A DNA stretch of 64,000 bases, taken from Aquimarina sp. BL5. Lineage in GTDB: Bacteria > Bacteroidota > Bacteroidia > Flavobacteriales > Flavobacteriaceae. This document shows positions 28,465 to 37,634 of the stretch, in pieces. The stretch spans positions 4,363,501 to 4,427,500 of the forward strand of contig NZ_CP031963.1 in assembly GCF_003443675.1 (NCBI RefSeq), read 5' to 3'. Under the pieces are notes generated by a model. It ran no database searches, had not been told where the DNA came from, and worked only from the letters and a program-made list of their open reading frames with translations. Made by a program: the position numbers and the translations under genes. Every line of letters starts with the position of its first letter. The first letter of the stretch is position 1.

Positions 28465-29244
28465 ATGAACTCAATAGAATTAGAAATACAAAACGGAATT
28501 GCCAAAGTAACCTTAAACCGTCCTGAAACTTTTAATAGTTTTAACAGAGAAATGGCATTAAGATTACAGGATACTTTAGACACTTGCGAAACCAACGACG
28601 AGGTTAGGGCGATAATTCTCACAGGTACTGGCAAAGCTTTTTGTGCTGGACAAGACCTTAAGGAAGTTACTTCTCCTGAATTAAACCCTGGTTTTAGAAA
28701 AATACTAGAGGAACATTATAATCCTATAGTAAAAAGAATACGGAATATAGAGAAGCCAATAATTGCTGCGATAAACGGAGTGGCCGCTGGTGCTGGAGCA
28801 AATATTGCATTAGCTTGCGATATAGTGGTAGCTACAGAAGCAGCTAGCTTCATACAAGCATTTAGTAAAATCGGATTGATTCCTGATAGTGCAGGGACTT
28901 TTTTTCTGCCAAGATTGATTGGTTTTCAAAAAGCATCTGCCTTAATGATGTTAGGAGATAAGATAAATGCAAAAGAAGCAGAAGAATTAGGAATGCTATA
29001 CAAAGTATTTCCTGTCGAAACATTTGAAGAGGAAGTAATGAAGTTAGCATTCAAGGTTGCTCAAATGCCAACAAAAGCTTTAGGGTTGACTAAGAGATTA
29101 CTAAACCAATCGGTGGTCAATACTCTTGATCAACAGTTGGTAATGGAATCCAATTTGCAGATAGAAGCAGCAGAGAGTAATGATTATGCAGAAGGTGTAA
29201 ATGCTTTTATAGAAAAAAGAAAACCTGTTTTTAAAGGAAATTAA
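28465..29244 (+). CDS. paaG: Ring-1,2-epoxyphenylacetyl-CoA isomerase
   Basis: 259-residue crotonase-fold enzyme that turns the epoxide into an oxepin. Oxyanion-hole segments FCAGQDLKEVT and NGVAAGAGANIALACD are present. Also SKIGLIPDSAGTFFLPRLIG, which is characteristic of PaaG (the D in PDSAGT). C-terminal region ends EKRKPVFKGN, a family hallmark. Three bases before paaH. Confidence 0.93.
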   Translation: MNSIELEIQNGIAKVTLNRPETFNSFNREMALRLQDTLDTCETNDEVRAIILTGTGKAFCAGQDLKEVTSPELNPGFRKILEEHYNPIVKRIRNIEKPIIAAINGVAAGAGANIALACDIVVATEAASFIQAFSKIGLIPDSAGTFFLPRLIGFQKASALMMLGDKINAKEAEELGMLYKVFPVETFEEEVMKLAFKVAQMPTKALGLTKRLLNQSVVNTLDQQLVMESNLQIEAAESNDYAEGVNAFIEKRKPVFKGN

Positions 29245-29247
29245 GTT

Positions 29248-30456
29248 ATGATTGTAGGCGTAATAGGATCAGGGACAATGGGCAGCGGTATTGCACAGGT
29301 AGCGGCTACTGCTGGTTGTAAGGTAAAAGTTTTTGACACAAAACAAGAAGCCCTCGATAGAAGTAAAAAATCTCTGGAAAAAATTCTTTCTCGTTTAATA
29401 GAAAAAGAAAGAATAGATGAGGTAGAAAAGAATCGAATTCAAACCAATATCTCTTATGTAAATACGCTAGAAGATCTAAAAGATACCAACCTTACTATTG
29501 AGGCGATTATTGAAAATTTAGAAATTAAAAAGAAAGTATTTTCAGAATTAGAAACGTATGTTTCTGAAGATACTATTATAGCATCTAATACATCTTCACT
29601 GTCTATTGCTTCAATCGCATCTTCTTTAAAAAAACCAGAACGTTGCATAGGAATTCATTTTTTTAATCCAGCTCCATTAATGAAGTTAGTAGAGGTTATA
29701 CCAGCTGTACAAACATCTAATGCTATTATAAATAAGGTGACTGATATCATTCAGGACTGGAAAAAAGTGGTGGCTATTGCAAAAGATACTCCTGGTTTTA
29801 TAGTTAATCGAGTTGCAAGACCGTTTTATGGAGAATCACTACGTATATACGAAGAAGGATTAGCTGACTTAACTACAATTGATTCTAGTCTGAAGGAATT
29901 AGGAGGGTTTAGGATGGGACCTTTTGAACTGATGGACTTCATAGGGAATGATGTGAATTATACGGTAACTGAAACAGTTTTTGAAGCCTTTTATTACGAT
30001 CCTAGATACAAACCATCATTTACACAAAAAAGGTTGTCGGAAGCAGGATACCTAGGAAGAAAATCAGGGAAAGGATATTATAAGTATGATGAACAAGGTA
30101 AAATAATATCTCAGAATATAGAAACGAATCCTGAGCGCAGTCGAAGAATGAGTGGATCCGAGAAGTTATCTAAAGAAGAGCTTTCTCAATATATTTTTAA
30201 TCGTGTGTTAGTGATGTTAATTAACGAAGCAGCAGATGCTTTATTTTGGAATGTTGCTTCGGCAGAAGATGTTGATAATGCGATGACTAAAGGAGTTAAT
30301 TACCCCAAAGGTTTGCTGTCTTGGGCAGACAAAAAAGGAATCGATTGGTGTGTTAATAAATTAGATAAACTATACAATGAATATCGAGAGGATAGATATC
30401 GCTGTAGTCCATTATTAAGAAGAATGGAGCAGGAAAACAAAAAGTTTTTCTTGTAG
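29248..30456 (+). CDS. paaH: 3-hydroxyadipyl-CoA dehydrogenase
   Basis: 402 residues. NAD-binding fold at the N-terminus (GVIGSGTMGSGIAQVAA), catalytic histidine in CIGIHFFNPAPLMKLVEVIP, and C-terminal dimerisation domain (YPKGLLSWADKKG). Oxidises 3-hydroxyadipyl-CoA in the lower pathway. Odd: residues ~292-304 (NPERSRRMSG) are encoded by a REP-like sequence (CTGAGCGCAGTCGAAG, 30131-30146) inserted in frame between two domains. Confidence 0.92.
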   Translation: MIVGVIGSGTMGSGIAQVAATAGCKVKVFDTKQEALDRSKKSLEKILSRLIEKERIDEVEKNRIQTNISYVNTLEDLKDTNLTIEAIIENLEIKKKVFSELETYVSEDTIIASNTSSLSIASIASSLKKPERCIGIHFFNPAPLMKLVEVIPAVQTSNAIINKVTDIIQDWKKVVAIAKDTPGFIVNRVARPFYGESLRIYEEGLADLTTIDSSLKELGGFRMGPFELMDFIGNDVNYTVTETVFEAFYYDPRYKPSFTQKRLSEAGYLGRKSGKGYYKYDEQGKIISQNIETNPERSRRMSGSEKLSKEELSQYIFNRVLVMLINEAADALFWNVASAEDVDNAMTKGVNYPKGLLSWADKKGIDWCVNKLDKLYNEYREDRYRCSPLLRRMEQENKKFFL

Positions 30457-30492
30457 GGGTAAGGTGTGAGGAATGAGAAACAATAGTTAAAT

Positions 30493-30866
30493 ATGGATTC
30501 TAAATATAATTTTAAATTCGAGAATTTAACAGTTTATGACAAGGCAATGGAGTTTGGAGAAATTGTGAATACATTAACGAAAAAGTTTCCAAAAGAGGAA
30601 CGATTTGAGTTAAGTTCTTAGTTTAGGAGAGCCGCAGATTCTATAGCTCTCAATATAGCTGAAGGATCTGGAGGAACTGATCCTCAGTTTTATAATTATT
30701 TGGGAAATGCTTGGCATAGCGCTCATGAATGTGTTTCCTGCAGTTCTAAAGCTAAAATGAGAAGATACATAACTTTAGAAGAAGATGAAGAAAACTTACA
30801 GAGCTTTCAAAAATGATAACAACATTACGAAATAGAATTTCAGACAGAATAAAAAGTAAGAAATAG
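30493..30866 (+). pseudogene. Disrupted four-helix bundle (S23/IVP) gene
   Basis: The frame reads MDSKYNFKFENLTVYDKAMEF through RFELSS, then TAG at 30619-30621 where family members have LSSQFRRAADSI, so this is CAG changed to TAG. A second frameshift near 30811 separates the tail (ITTLRNRISDRIKS, ending 30866). Two disruptions make it dead. Related to the intact gene at 26297. Confidence 0.85.
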
Positions 30867-30917
30867 TAAAACATGAAAAACCTCACACCTACTCCCTCAC
30901 ACTTCATACCCGTCAAG

Positions 30918-31292
30918 ATGCTAAACCAAGACGCTTTTAGTCAATGGTTAGGGATAAAGGTTTTACATGTCGAAAAAGGAAGGTGCAAGGTAGGAATGAC
31001 AGTTAGAAAAGAGATGTTGAATAGCATGGGTAAAGCTCATGGAGGAATTTCTTACAGTTTGGCAGATACGGCTTTTGGTTTTTCCGCAAATACTCACGGT
31101 AAATATGCAGTTTCCATAGAAACTTCTATCAATCACATCGAAGCATTAGAAGAAGGAGATTATCTGACCGCAGAAGCGGTGACCGATATAGCAAAAACCA
31201 AGATTGGTTTTAATATCGTTGAGGTTAAAAGAGGAGAACAGATTGTAGCACTTTTTAAAGGAGTAGTATACAGAACCAATAAAGATTGGTAA
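30918..31292 (+). CDS. paaI: Phenylacetyl-CoA-pathway thioesterase PaaI
   Basis: 124 residues from ATG 30918, or 139 from ATG 30873; the shorter form matches the family start MLNQDAFSQWLGI. Hot-dog fold thioesterase: NSMGKAHGGISYSLADTAFGFSANTHG holds the active-site region. It clears dead-end acyl-CoA intermediates. Confidence 0.9.
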   Translation: MLNQDAFSQWLGIKVLHVEKGRCKVGMTVRKEMLNSMGKAHGGISYSLADTAFGFSANTHGKYAVSIETSINHIEALEEGDYLTAEAVTDIAKTKIGFNIVEVKRGEQIVALFKGVVYRTNKDW

Positions 31293-31326
31293 TAATATTT
31301 TTAATATAACTAACTAACACAAACCA

Positions 31327-31887
31327 ATGAAAGCCTTTTTAGTAACAATATTGTTTTTATCAATTATTTCCTGTAGAAAAGAACCAAGGTCAAAAACAGA
31401 AACCCTTTCAGGTACTGAATCGATAAAACTGGAGACCGTCAAAGAGGAAATTGACTTTACTCTAGAAGAATTGGAAACAGGACTTAATGAAGTGTTTAAT
31501 GATAATATTAAGATGGAGGTTGACGAAACTGTTTTTACAGTGGATAATGCTATTAATAAAGAAAATGAAGAAAGAACGGCTGGAATTATGAAAATGTTAG
31601 CCTCTGATTCGTATGAATCATTTAAAAAACAAGCTCAAGAAAAACCAAAAAATCAAGACGGAAGAACAACTTTAAAATTGGAAGAAATAGAACTTAAAGG
31701 GAAAAAAGTTTTGGTAGAAAAATTAGCTACTGTGAATGAAGCTGGAAATAAAACAATATTGATGATGCATGCCTTCCCTACAGGAGAAAAAACAATCGTA
31801 ATATCATCTTATTTTTTGGAAAAAGAAGAATCTAAATACTTGCCGCTTATAGAACAATCTGTTGTGACGGCAAAACTGAAAAACTAA
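31327..31887 (+). CDS. Lipoprotein of unknown function
   Basis: 186 residues with a lipobox (LFLSIISCRKEP), so membrane-anchored. The rest is charged and mostly helical (EEIDFTLEELETGLNEVF), ending in beta strands. No family recognised. Preceded by TAACTAACTAAC, a motif also found near other paa/bkd starts. Lies inside the paa run, 6 bases before paaJ. Confidence 0.55.
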   Translation: MKAFLVTILFLSIISCRKEPRSKTETLSGTESIKLETVKEEIDFTLEELETGLNEVFNDNIKMEVDETVFTVDNAINKENEERTAGIMKMLASDSYESFKKQAQEKPKNQDGRTTLKLEEIELKGKKVLVEKLATVNEAGNKTILMMHAFPTGEKTIVISSYFLEKEESKYLPLIEQSVVTAKLKN

Positions 31888-31893
31888 TATTAC

Positions 31894-33108
31894 ATGAAAG
31901 AAGCATATATAATAGATGGAGTTCGAACTCCTATAGGAAGTTATAAGGGAACATTATCTGCTGTTAGAACAGATGATTTGGGAGCTTTGGTAATTAAAGA
32001 ATTGATAGAAAAAAACGTTAATATTCCAAAAGAAGCCTATGATGATGTGATTATGGGATGTGCAAATCAAGCAGGAGAAGACAATCGTAATGTAGCTAGA
32101 ATGTGCTCTTTATTAGCAGGACTTCCATTTACAGTACCAGGAGAGACCGTAAATCGTTTATGCAGTTCTGGACTCTCAGCGATCATACACGCAAATAGAG
32201 CAATAAAAGCAGGCGATGGTGATCTTTTTATTTCTGGAGGAGTTGAAAACATGACACGTGGACCATACGTTATAGCAAAACCATCTTCAGCATTCGGAAA
32301 TGATGCTAAAATGTATGATTCAAGTTTTGGATGGAGATTTGTAAACAATAAGATGCACGAGTTGTATGGTACAGATGGGATGGGAAATACCGCAGAGAAT
32401 TTGGTAGAGAAATATAATATTTCTCGAGAAGATCAAGATGCTTTTGCATACAGGAGTCAGATGAAAGCTACCGAAGCGCAAGAATCCGGAAGATTAGCAA
32501 AAGAAATTACCACGGTCGAAATTCCACAAAGAAAGAAAGATCCAATTAAATTCTCGCAGGATGAATTTATAAAACCAACTACTAGTAAAGAAGTACTGGC
32601 AAAGCTGCGTCCAGCATTTAAAAAAGATGGCAGTGTTACCGCTGGGAATTCATCAGGTTTAAATGACGGAGCGGCAGCTACCATAATAGCTTCAGAGGAT
32701 GCGGTGAAAAAATATAATCTAAAACCAATTGCAAGAATTGTAAGTTCGGCAGTAGTTGGAGTAGAGCCCAGGATTATGGGTATTGGTCCTGTTCAGGCAT
32801 CTAATAAAGCATTAGAAAAGGCAGGAATCACTATGGACGATATTGATGTGATTGAATTGAATGAAGCCTTTGCTTCACAAGCACTAGCATGCATAAGAGA
32901 ATGGGGATTAAAAGATGATGATCCTAGAATTAATCCTAATGGCGGATCTATCGCAATTGGACATCCGTTAGGTGTAACAGGAACAAGAATTGCGTACTCG
33001 GCAGCTCTGGAATTACAAGAACAAAACAAAAGATATGCGTTAATTACCATGTGCGTTGGTGTTGGACAGGGATATGCTGCTGTTATAGAGAATACAAATC
33101 TAAAATAA
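31894..33108 (+). CDS. paaJ: 3-oxoadipyl-CoA/3-oxo-5,6-dehydrosuberyl-CoA thiolase
   Basis: 404-residue type II thiolase that releases acetyl-CoA from 3-oxoadipyl-CoA. Active-site cysteine in NRLCSSGLSAI (~91), GGVENMTRGPYV, histidine in IAIGHPLGVTG, and second cysteine in ITMCVGVGQG. Usual length. Confidence 0.94.
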   Translation: MKEAYIIDGVRTPIGSYKGTLSAVRTDDLGALVIKELIEKNVNIPKEAYDDVIMGCANQAGEDNRNVARMCSLLAGLPFTVPGETVNRLCSSGLSAIIHANRAIKAGDGDLFISGGVENMTRGPYVIAKPSSAFGNDAKMYDSSFGWRFVNNKMHELYGTDGMGNTAENLVEKYNISREDQDAFAYRSQMKATEAQESGRLAKEITTVEIPQRKKDPIKFSQDEFIKPTTSKEVLAKLRPAFKKDGSVTAGNSSGLNDGAAATIIASEDAVKKYNLKPIARIVSSAVVGVEPRIMGIGPVQASNKALEKAGITMDDIDVIELNEAFASQALACIREWGLKDDDPRINPNGGSIAIGHPLGVTGTRIAYSAALELQEQNKRYALITMCVGVGQGYAAVIENTNLK

Positions 33109-33110
33109 TA

Positions 33111-34151
33111 ATGAGTATACCTTTTTTAGTTTTTGTCTTTACATTAATTATTGCTGTGGTTATTTTTAACCATAGCAAAAATCCCAATGCTAAATCCATA
33201 CGTAATGTATTATTAGTTATTTTAATGGTACTAGGCACGTACGTAGTATCTGCGATTACTTGGAAGCTATATGAAGACTACTCAGAAGAAGAGGTTTTGA
33301 GTGAGGAAGATGCTAAAAAACAAATATTAGTTGCAAAACAAAAATTGGAAGATTTCCAAAAAGGAAGTGCAGAAAAAGAGCTGATAGTAGATATCAAAAA
33401 CCATTATAAATATCTGGAAAACACAAGCAGTTATACATTAAATCAATATAGAACCAGATCAGAATTGTTCGAAGATTATACGTTTAAAGATGAAATTGAA
33501 GAAGAATTGTATAATTATGATATGGATTATAATTCAGAGTATTTTTTTAATATTTCCAAAGAAAAATTATCAGATGGTCTTCCTCCACCAATTCCGTTTT
33601 GGGTGATTCTTTATAATATTTACGGTTACTCAGTCTATGAAGGAGAGGACTCAGGTGAAGATTATGATTTAATGGAATTCAAAAACAATTTTTTTAAACC
33701 AGAGGGTATTTCTACAGAAGCCTATATACAAGAAGAAGTGATTACAAAAAGCTTAGTTAATTACTTATCTCAAGAAATTCGTTCAACTGGTTTTATTGAG
33801 AATTTTTGGGAAGCTCATAAAGATAGGGTAATAGAGTTTATGCCATCTGTACATATGAAATATGATGAAACAATTAAACAAAGAATAGAAGATTTATTAG
33901 TGATTTATAATCAAGGTGTTCTTAAAACACCATATAAATCTCTATTTAAAGAATATAACTATGATGATCAGGAGTTTGTCGATGAAGTAAATTTAATTTT
34001 GGAAGATATTAATTTAAGCAAAATAGATACAGTTAAACATTATTATGTAGAAGATGTAGATCGTAAAATGGAATTATTTGGATTTTGGGATCGAAGATAT
34101 ACAGAAGGAAATTTAGAAGTTGTATTAAAAATTTTGAAAGAGATTCAATAA
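33111..34151 (+). CDS. Membrane-anchored protein, unknown (paralogue 1)
   Basis: 346 residues from ATG 33111, two bases after the paaJ stop; an upstream overlapping frame is rejected. Two N-terminal transmembrane helices (FLVFVFTLIIAVVIF and VLLVILMVLGTYVVSAI) precede a charged, helical domain. The C-terminal third matches the next gene (e.g. FWEAHKDRVIEFMPS against AFEKHKTEFLDYIPK). Not a known paa gene. Confidence 0.6.
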   Translation: MSIPFLVFVFTLIIAVVIFNHSKNPNAKSIRNVLLVILMVLGTYVVSAITWKLYEDYSEEEVLSEEDAKKQILVAKQKLEDFQKGSAEKELIVDIKNHYKYLENTSSYTLNQYRTRSELFEDYTFKDEIEEELYNYDMDYNSEYFFNISKEKLSDGLPPPIPFWVILYNIYGYSVYEGEDSGEDYDLMEFKNNFFKPEGISTEAYIQEEVITKSLVNYLSQEIRSTGFIENFWEAHKDRVIEFMPSVHMKYDETIKQRIEDLLVIYNQGVLKTPYKSLFKEYNYDDQEFVDEVNLILEDINLSKIDTVKHYYVEDVDRKMELFGFWDRRYTEGNLEVVLKILKEIQ

Positions 34152-34163
34152 AAGGAAAAAACC

Positions 34164-34964
34164 ATGAAAAAACTATATTGGATTTTCGGAATAATTAATA
34201 CAATTCTTATCGCGTTAGGAGCCTATTTTTATTATAATGTTCATATGGTGGAGAAAGGTGCTTCAAAAGAATCAATGGATGAGTTGTACGACTATAGTGC
34301 AGCATTACAGGAAGCAAAAGATAACGAGAAGAATTACTCCGAAACTATTGCTCATTACTTTACCGATATCGAAGATTGGGATTTATATAGAGCATTAGAA
34401 ATCGAAAAAAGAAATGGACCCAGATTTCAGGAAACAGGTGCTCCTCAAAGCCTGGTGGAGTTATACAAATCACGTGGAGAAATGACTTTTTACAAGAGCA
34501 TTTTAGGGTATGAATTGTTCCACGATAGAACTAAAATTGATACAAGTGATTTTTCATTACATAATTTTGTAAATATTCTTATCGTATATCAGAACTTAGA
34601 TACTCCAGAAGGAATTATGAGAACTGTTATCAAAAAGCAGATGGATACCCTTAGAAACCCTATCCATCTTAGAAATGCTTTTGAAAAACACAAAACAGAG
34701 TTTCTCGATTATATTCCTAAAAGTTTCTATCAAAAAGTTTTTAAAAAACAAGTAACAGAATTATTGGAGTCTTATGATTTCATTAATGGTATAGAAGATC
34801 AAGAATCTTATTTTGATGAGTTGTTGTCGAAGGCAGATGAAACACATACCCATTATGAGATATGGGACAAAACATTTTGGTATCGAAGAGAATTAGAAAA
34901 CAATAAAGAAGAAGTCTATAATATATTATTAGAGATAGAGCAGTACTATAAAGAAGATCAATAA
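34164..34964 (+). CDS. Membrane-anchored protein, unknown (paralogue 2)
   Basis: 266 residues. One N-terminal transmembrane helix (YWIFGIINTILIALGAYFYY), then a helical acidic domain related to the preceding gene, ending WDKTFWYRRELENNKEEVYNILLEIEQ. Twelve bases after paralogue 1 and nine before paaZ, so co-transcribed. Function unknown. Confidence 0.6.
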   Translation: MKKLYWIFGIINTILIALGAYFYYNVHMVEKGASKESMDELYDYSAALQEAKDNEKNYSETIAHYFTDIEDWDLYRALEIEKRNGPRFQETGAPQSLVELYKSRGEMTFYKSILGYELFHDRTKIDTSDFSLHNFVNILIVYQNLDTPEGIMRTVIKKQMDTLRNPIHLRNAFEKHKTEFLDYIPKSFYQKVFKKQVTELLESYDFINGIEDQESYFDELLSKADETHTHYEIWDKTFWYRRELENNKEEVYNILLEIEQYYKEDQ

Positions 34965-34973
34965 CTACACAAG

Positions 34974-37469
34974 ATGAAGCTACAATCATATATAACCGGT
35001 AAATGGGCTGAAGGTTCAGGTGATGGAGTCGTAATGAATGATGCCGTTACAGGAGAAATTATCGGGACATCTACAACGGAAGGCTTGGATATTCCAGAAG
35101 TTTTACAATACGGAAGAACTAAAGGAGGAGAAGTGCTGAGAAAAATGACTTTCCAAGAACGAGGAAACATGCTTAAATCATTAGCACTATATCTTACCAA
35201 AAGAAAAGAACAATTTTATGAATTAAGTTATAGATCTGGCGCAACACGCATTGATAGTTGGATTGATATAGAGGGTGGTTTTGGTAATCTTTTTGCGAAT
35301 GCATCTCTGCGTAAATTATTCCCGAATCAATCCTATCACGTAGAAGGAGATCCGATTGATCTTTCGCGAGGTGGAAGGTTTATGGCGCATCACATTTTAG
35401 TACCTAAGCGTGGTGTAGCAGTTCATATTAATGCTTTTAATTTTCCAATTTGGGGAATGTTAGAAAAATGCGCTGTGAATTGGATGGCAGGAATGCCAGC
35501 AGTGGTTTTACCAGCTCCACAAACAGCATATCTAACGGAAGCTGTAGTAAGAGTTATTGTAGATTCTGGAATCTTGCCTGAAGGATCTTTGCAATTGCTA
35601 AGTGGAATGACTAAAAATATTTTGGATACAGTAGAATCTCAAGATGTAGTAACATTTACAGGTTCTGCTCATACAGGAAGAATCTTAAAAGCACACCCGA
35701 GATTGATAGAAGAGTCTGTACCATTTACTATGGAAGCAGATTCATTAAACGCTTGTATTCTAGGAGAAGATGCAATACCAGGTACGCCAGAATTTGATCT
35801 GTTTGTTAAAGAAGTCCGAAAAGAAATGACCGTAAAAACTGGTCAGAAATGTACTGCTATTCGTAGAATTATTGTACCATCAAAATTGGTGGGAGATGTA
35901 CAAATAGCTTTAGGAAAACAATTAGATAAAGTAACCATTGGAGATCCACGATTGAAGGAAGTGCGAATGGGAGCATTGGCAAGTAGGCAACAAGTAGAAA
36001 GTTTTAGAAATAACGTTACTGAGATAGCAAAAACAGCACAAATAGTGTATGGCGATCTTGATAAAATCGAAACTGTTGGTGCAGATGCTCAAAAAGGAGC
36101 TTTTGTAAGTCCAATTCTGATGAGACAAGATAATCCGTTCCAACACACAGGTGTTCATGAAATAGAAGCTTTTGGACCAGTATCAACCATAATGCCTTAT
36201 GATACATTGGATGATGCAATTACTTTATCTCAGATGGGTAAAGGGTCTTTAGTATCATCTATATTTACTTATGATGATCAGATTGCGAAAGAATATGTAG
36301 TAGGGGCAGCTTCTCATCACGGACGTATTTTGATTGGTAATAGAGAAAATGCAAAACAAAGTACAGGACACGGTTCTCCATTACCAATGCTTACTCACGG
36401 AGGGCCAGGAAGAGCCGGAGGAGGAGAAGAAATGGGAGGAATGCGTGGTATCAAACATTATATGCAGCGATGCGCAATACAAGGAACACCAACAACTTTA
36501 ACAGAAGTTACCGGAATTTATCAGGCAAACTCAAAATATAAAGAGTCAGATAAACATCCTTTTGCTTATCATTGGGAAGATATCCAACCAGGAATGTCAC
36601 TCAAAACACATAAGCGTACAGTAACGGATACAGATATTATCAATTTTGGAAACTTGACTTGGGATCATTTCTATGCCCATACAGATATCACTTCTTTAGA
36701 AGGAAGTATTTTCGAAAAGCGTACTGCTCACGGATATTTTATTCTAGCTGCGGCTGCCGGATTGTTTGTGTATCCTAATAAAGGACCTGTGGCAGCTAAT
36801 TATGGATTAGAAGAATGTAGATTCTTACGCCCGATTTATCATAATGATACAGTGTATGTACGATTAACTTGTAAACAAAAAATAGATCGAGATCATCGTG
36901 GCAAAGAATTACCTAGTGGTATCGTAAAATGGTTCGTAGAAGTATTTGACCAAGAAGATGAATTAACAGCAATCGCTACAATTTTGACGATGGTACAAAA
37001 AAAATCACCATTTGTACAAGTAAATCGATCAAATATTAAAGGATATTTAGCAAAGCTAACAGAAGACACCAAACCTAAGTGGGGAACGATGACTGCTCAG
37101 CATATGTTAGAACATGTGGAGAAAACAATTAGGATTGGTGCTGGAGAAATTCAGGATTTTGAAATTGCAACACCAGAAGAGTATTTAGAAAAAGTACAAG
37201 AAATGGTGTATAATCATAAGCCAATGCCTAAGGGTCATAAGCATCCTTTAATGAAAGAAGGAGTATTAGAAGATTTGGTTCATGAAGATTTGACAACTGC
37301 CAAAATGAAATTGTTAGAAGCAATGGATGAATTTGAAATTTATTTCAAAGAAAACCCTGACGCAATTACTAAGAATGTTGTTTTTGGAGAAATGAATAAG
37401 TTCGAATGGGATCTATTAAACGTAAAACATCTAAACCATCATTTTTCGCAGTTTGGATTATTTGATTAG
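34974..37469 (+). CDS. paaZ: Bifunctional oxepin-CoA hydrolase / 3-oxo-dehydrosuberyl-CoA semialdehyde dehydrogenase with C-terminal extension
   Basis: Opens the oxepin ring and oxidises the resulting aldehyde. Residues ~1-520 are aldehyde dehydrogenase (NAFNFPIWGMLEK, FTGSAHTGR, catalytic C in KTGQKCTAIRR). ~530-675 are the MaoC-like hydratase (DTDIINFGNLTWDHFYAHTD). Residues ~690-831 form an extra domain (KWGTMTAQHMLEHVEKTIRIG ... WDLLNVKHLNHHFSQFGL) resembling DUF1569/DinB-like four-helix proteins. Standard PaaZ is near 680 residues, so this is a fusion. Confidence 0.92.
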   Translation: MKLQSYITGKWAEGSGDGVVMNDAVTGEIIGTSTTEGLDIPEVLQYGRTKGGEVLRKMTFQERGNMLKSLALYLTKRKEQFYELSYRSGATRIDSWIDIEGGFGNLFANASLRKLFPNQSYHVEGDPIDLSRGGRFMAHHILVPKRGVAVHINAFNFPIWGMLEKCAVNWMAGMPAVVLPAPQTAYLTEAVVRVIVDSGILPEGSLQLLSGMTKNILDTVESQDVVTFTGSAHTGRILKAHPRLIEESVPFTMEADSLNACILGEDAIPGTPEFDLFVKEVRKEMTVKTGQKCTAIRRIIVPSKLVGDVQIALGKQLDKVTIGDPRLKEVRMGALASRQQVESFRNNVTEIAKTAQIVYGDLDKIETVGADAQKGAFVSPILMRQDNPFQHTGVHEIEAFGPVSTIMPYDTLDDAITLSQMGKGSLVSSIFTYDDQIAKEYVVGAASHHGRILIGNRENAKQSTGHGSPLPMLTHGGPGRAGGGEEMGGMRGIKHYMQRCAIQGTPTTLTEVTGIYQANSKYKESDKHPFAYHWEDIQPGMSLKTHKRTVTDTDIINFGNLTWDHFYAHTDITSLEGSIFEKRTAHGYFILAAAAGLFVYPNKGPVAANYGLEECRFLRPIYHNDTVYVRLTCKQKIDRDHRGKELPSGIVKWFVEVFDQEDELTAIATILTMVQKKSPFVQVNRSNIKGYLAKLTEDTKPKWGTMTAQHMLEHVEKTIRIGAGEIQDFEIATPEEYLEKVQEMVYNHKPMPKGHKHPLMKEGVLEDLVHEDLTTAKMKLLEAMDEFEIYFKENPDAITKNVVFGEMNKFEWDLLNVKHLNHHFSQFGLFD

Positions 37470-37485
37470 ATAATTAGAAAATGAA

Positions 37486-37634
37486 TGTCATCCTGAGCCT
37501 GTCGAAGGAAATTTTAGTTGGAAAGAATTTCGAGAAGCTTAGAATGAGAAAGAAGATAAATTGAAGTTAAACATATAAATATAGCCCTAATCATGCCCTC
37601 TCTTTATTAAGGAGAAGGATTCGGGGATAGGTTC
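37486..37634 (+). repeat. REP-like repeats between paaZ and paaF
   Basis: Holds the core CCTGAGCCTGTCGAAGG (37492-37508) and a degenerate inverted partner around 37528-37547 (TTTCGAGAAGCTTAGAATGA). A second block (CTCTTTATTAAGGAGAAGGATTCGGGG) runs to the next start, like the one before paaG. Confidence 0.75.
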
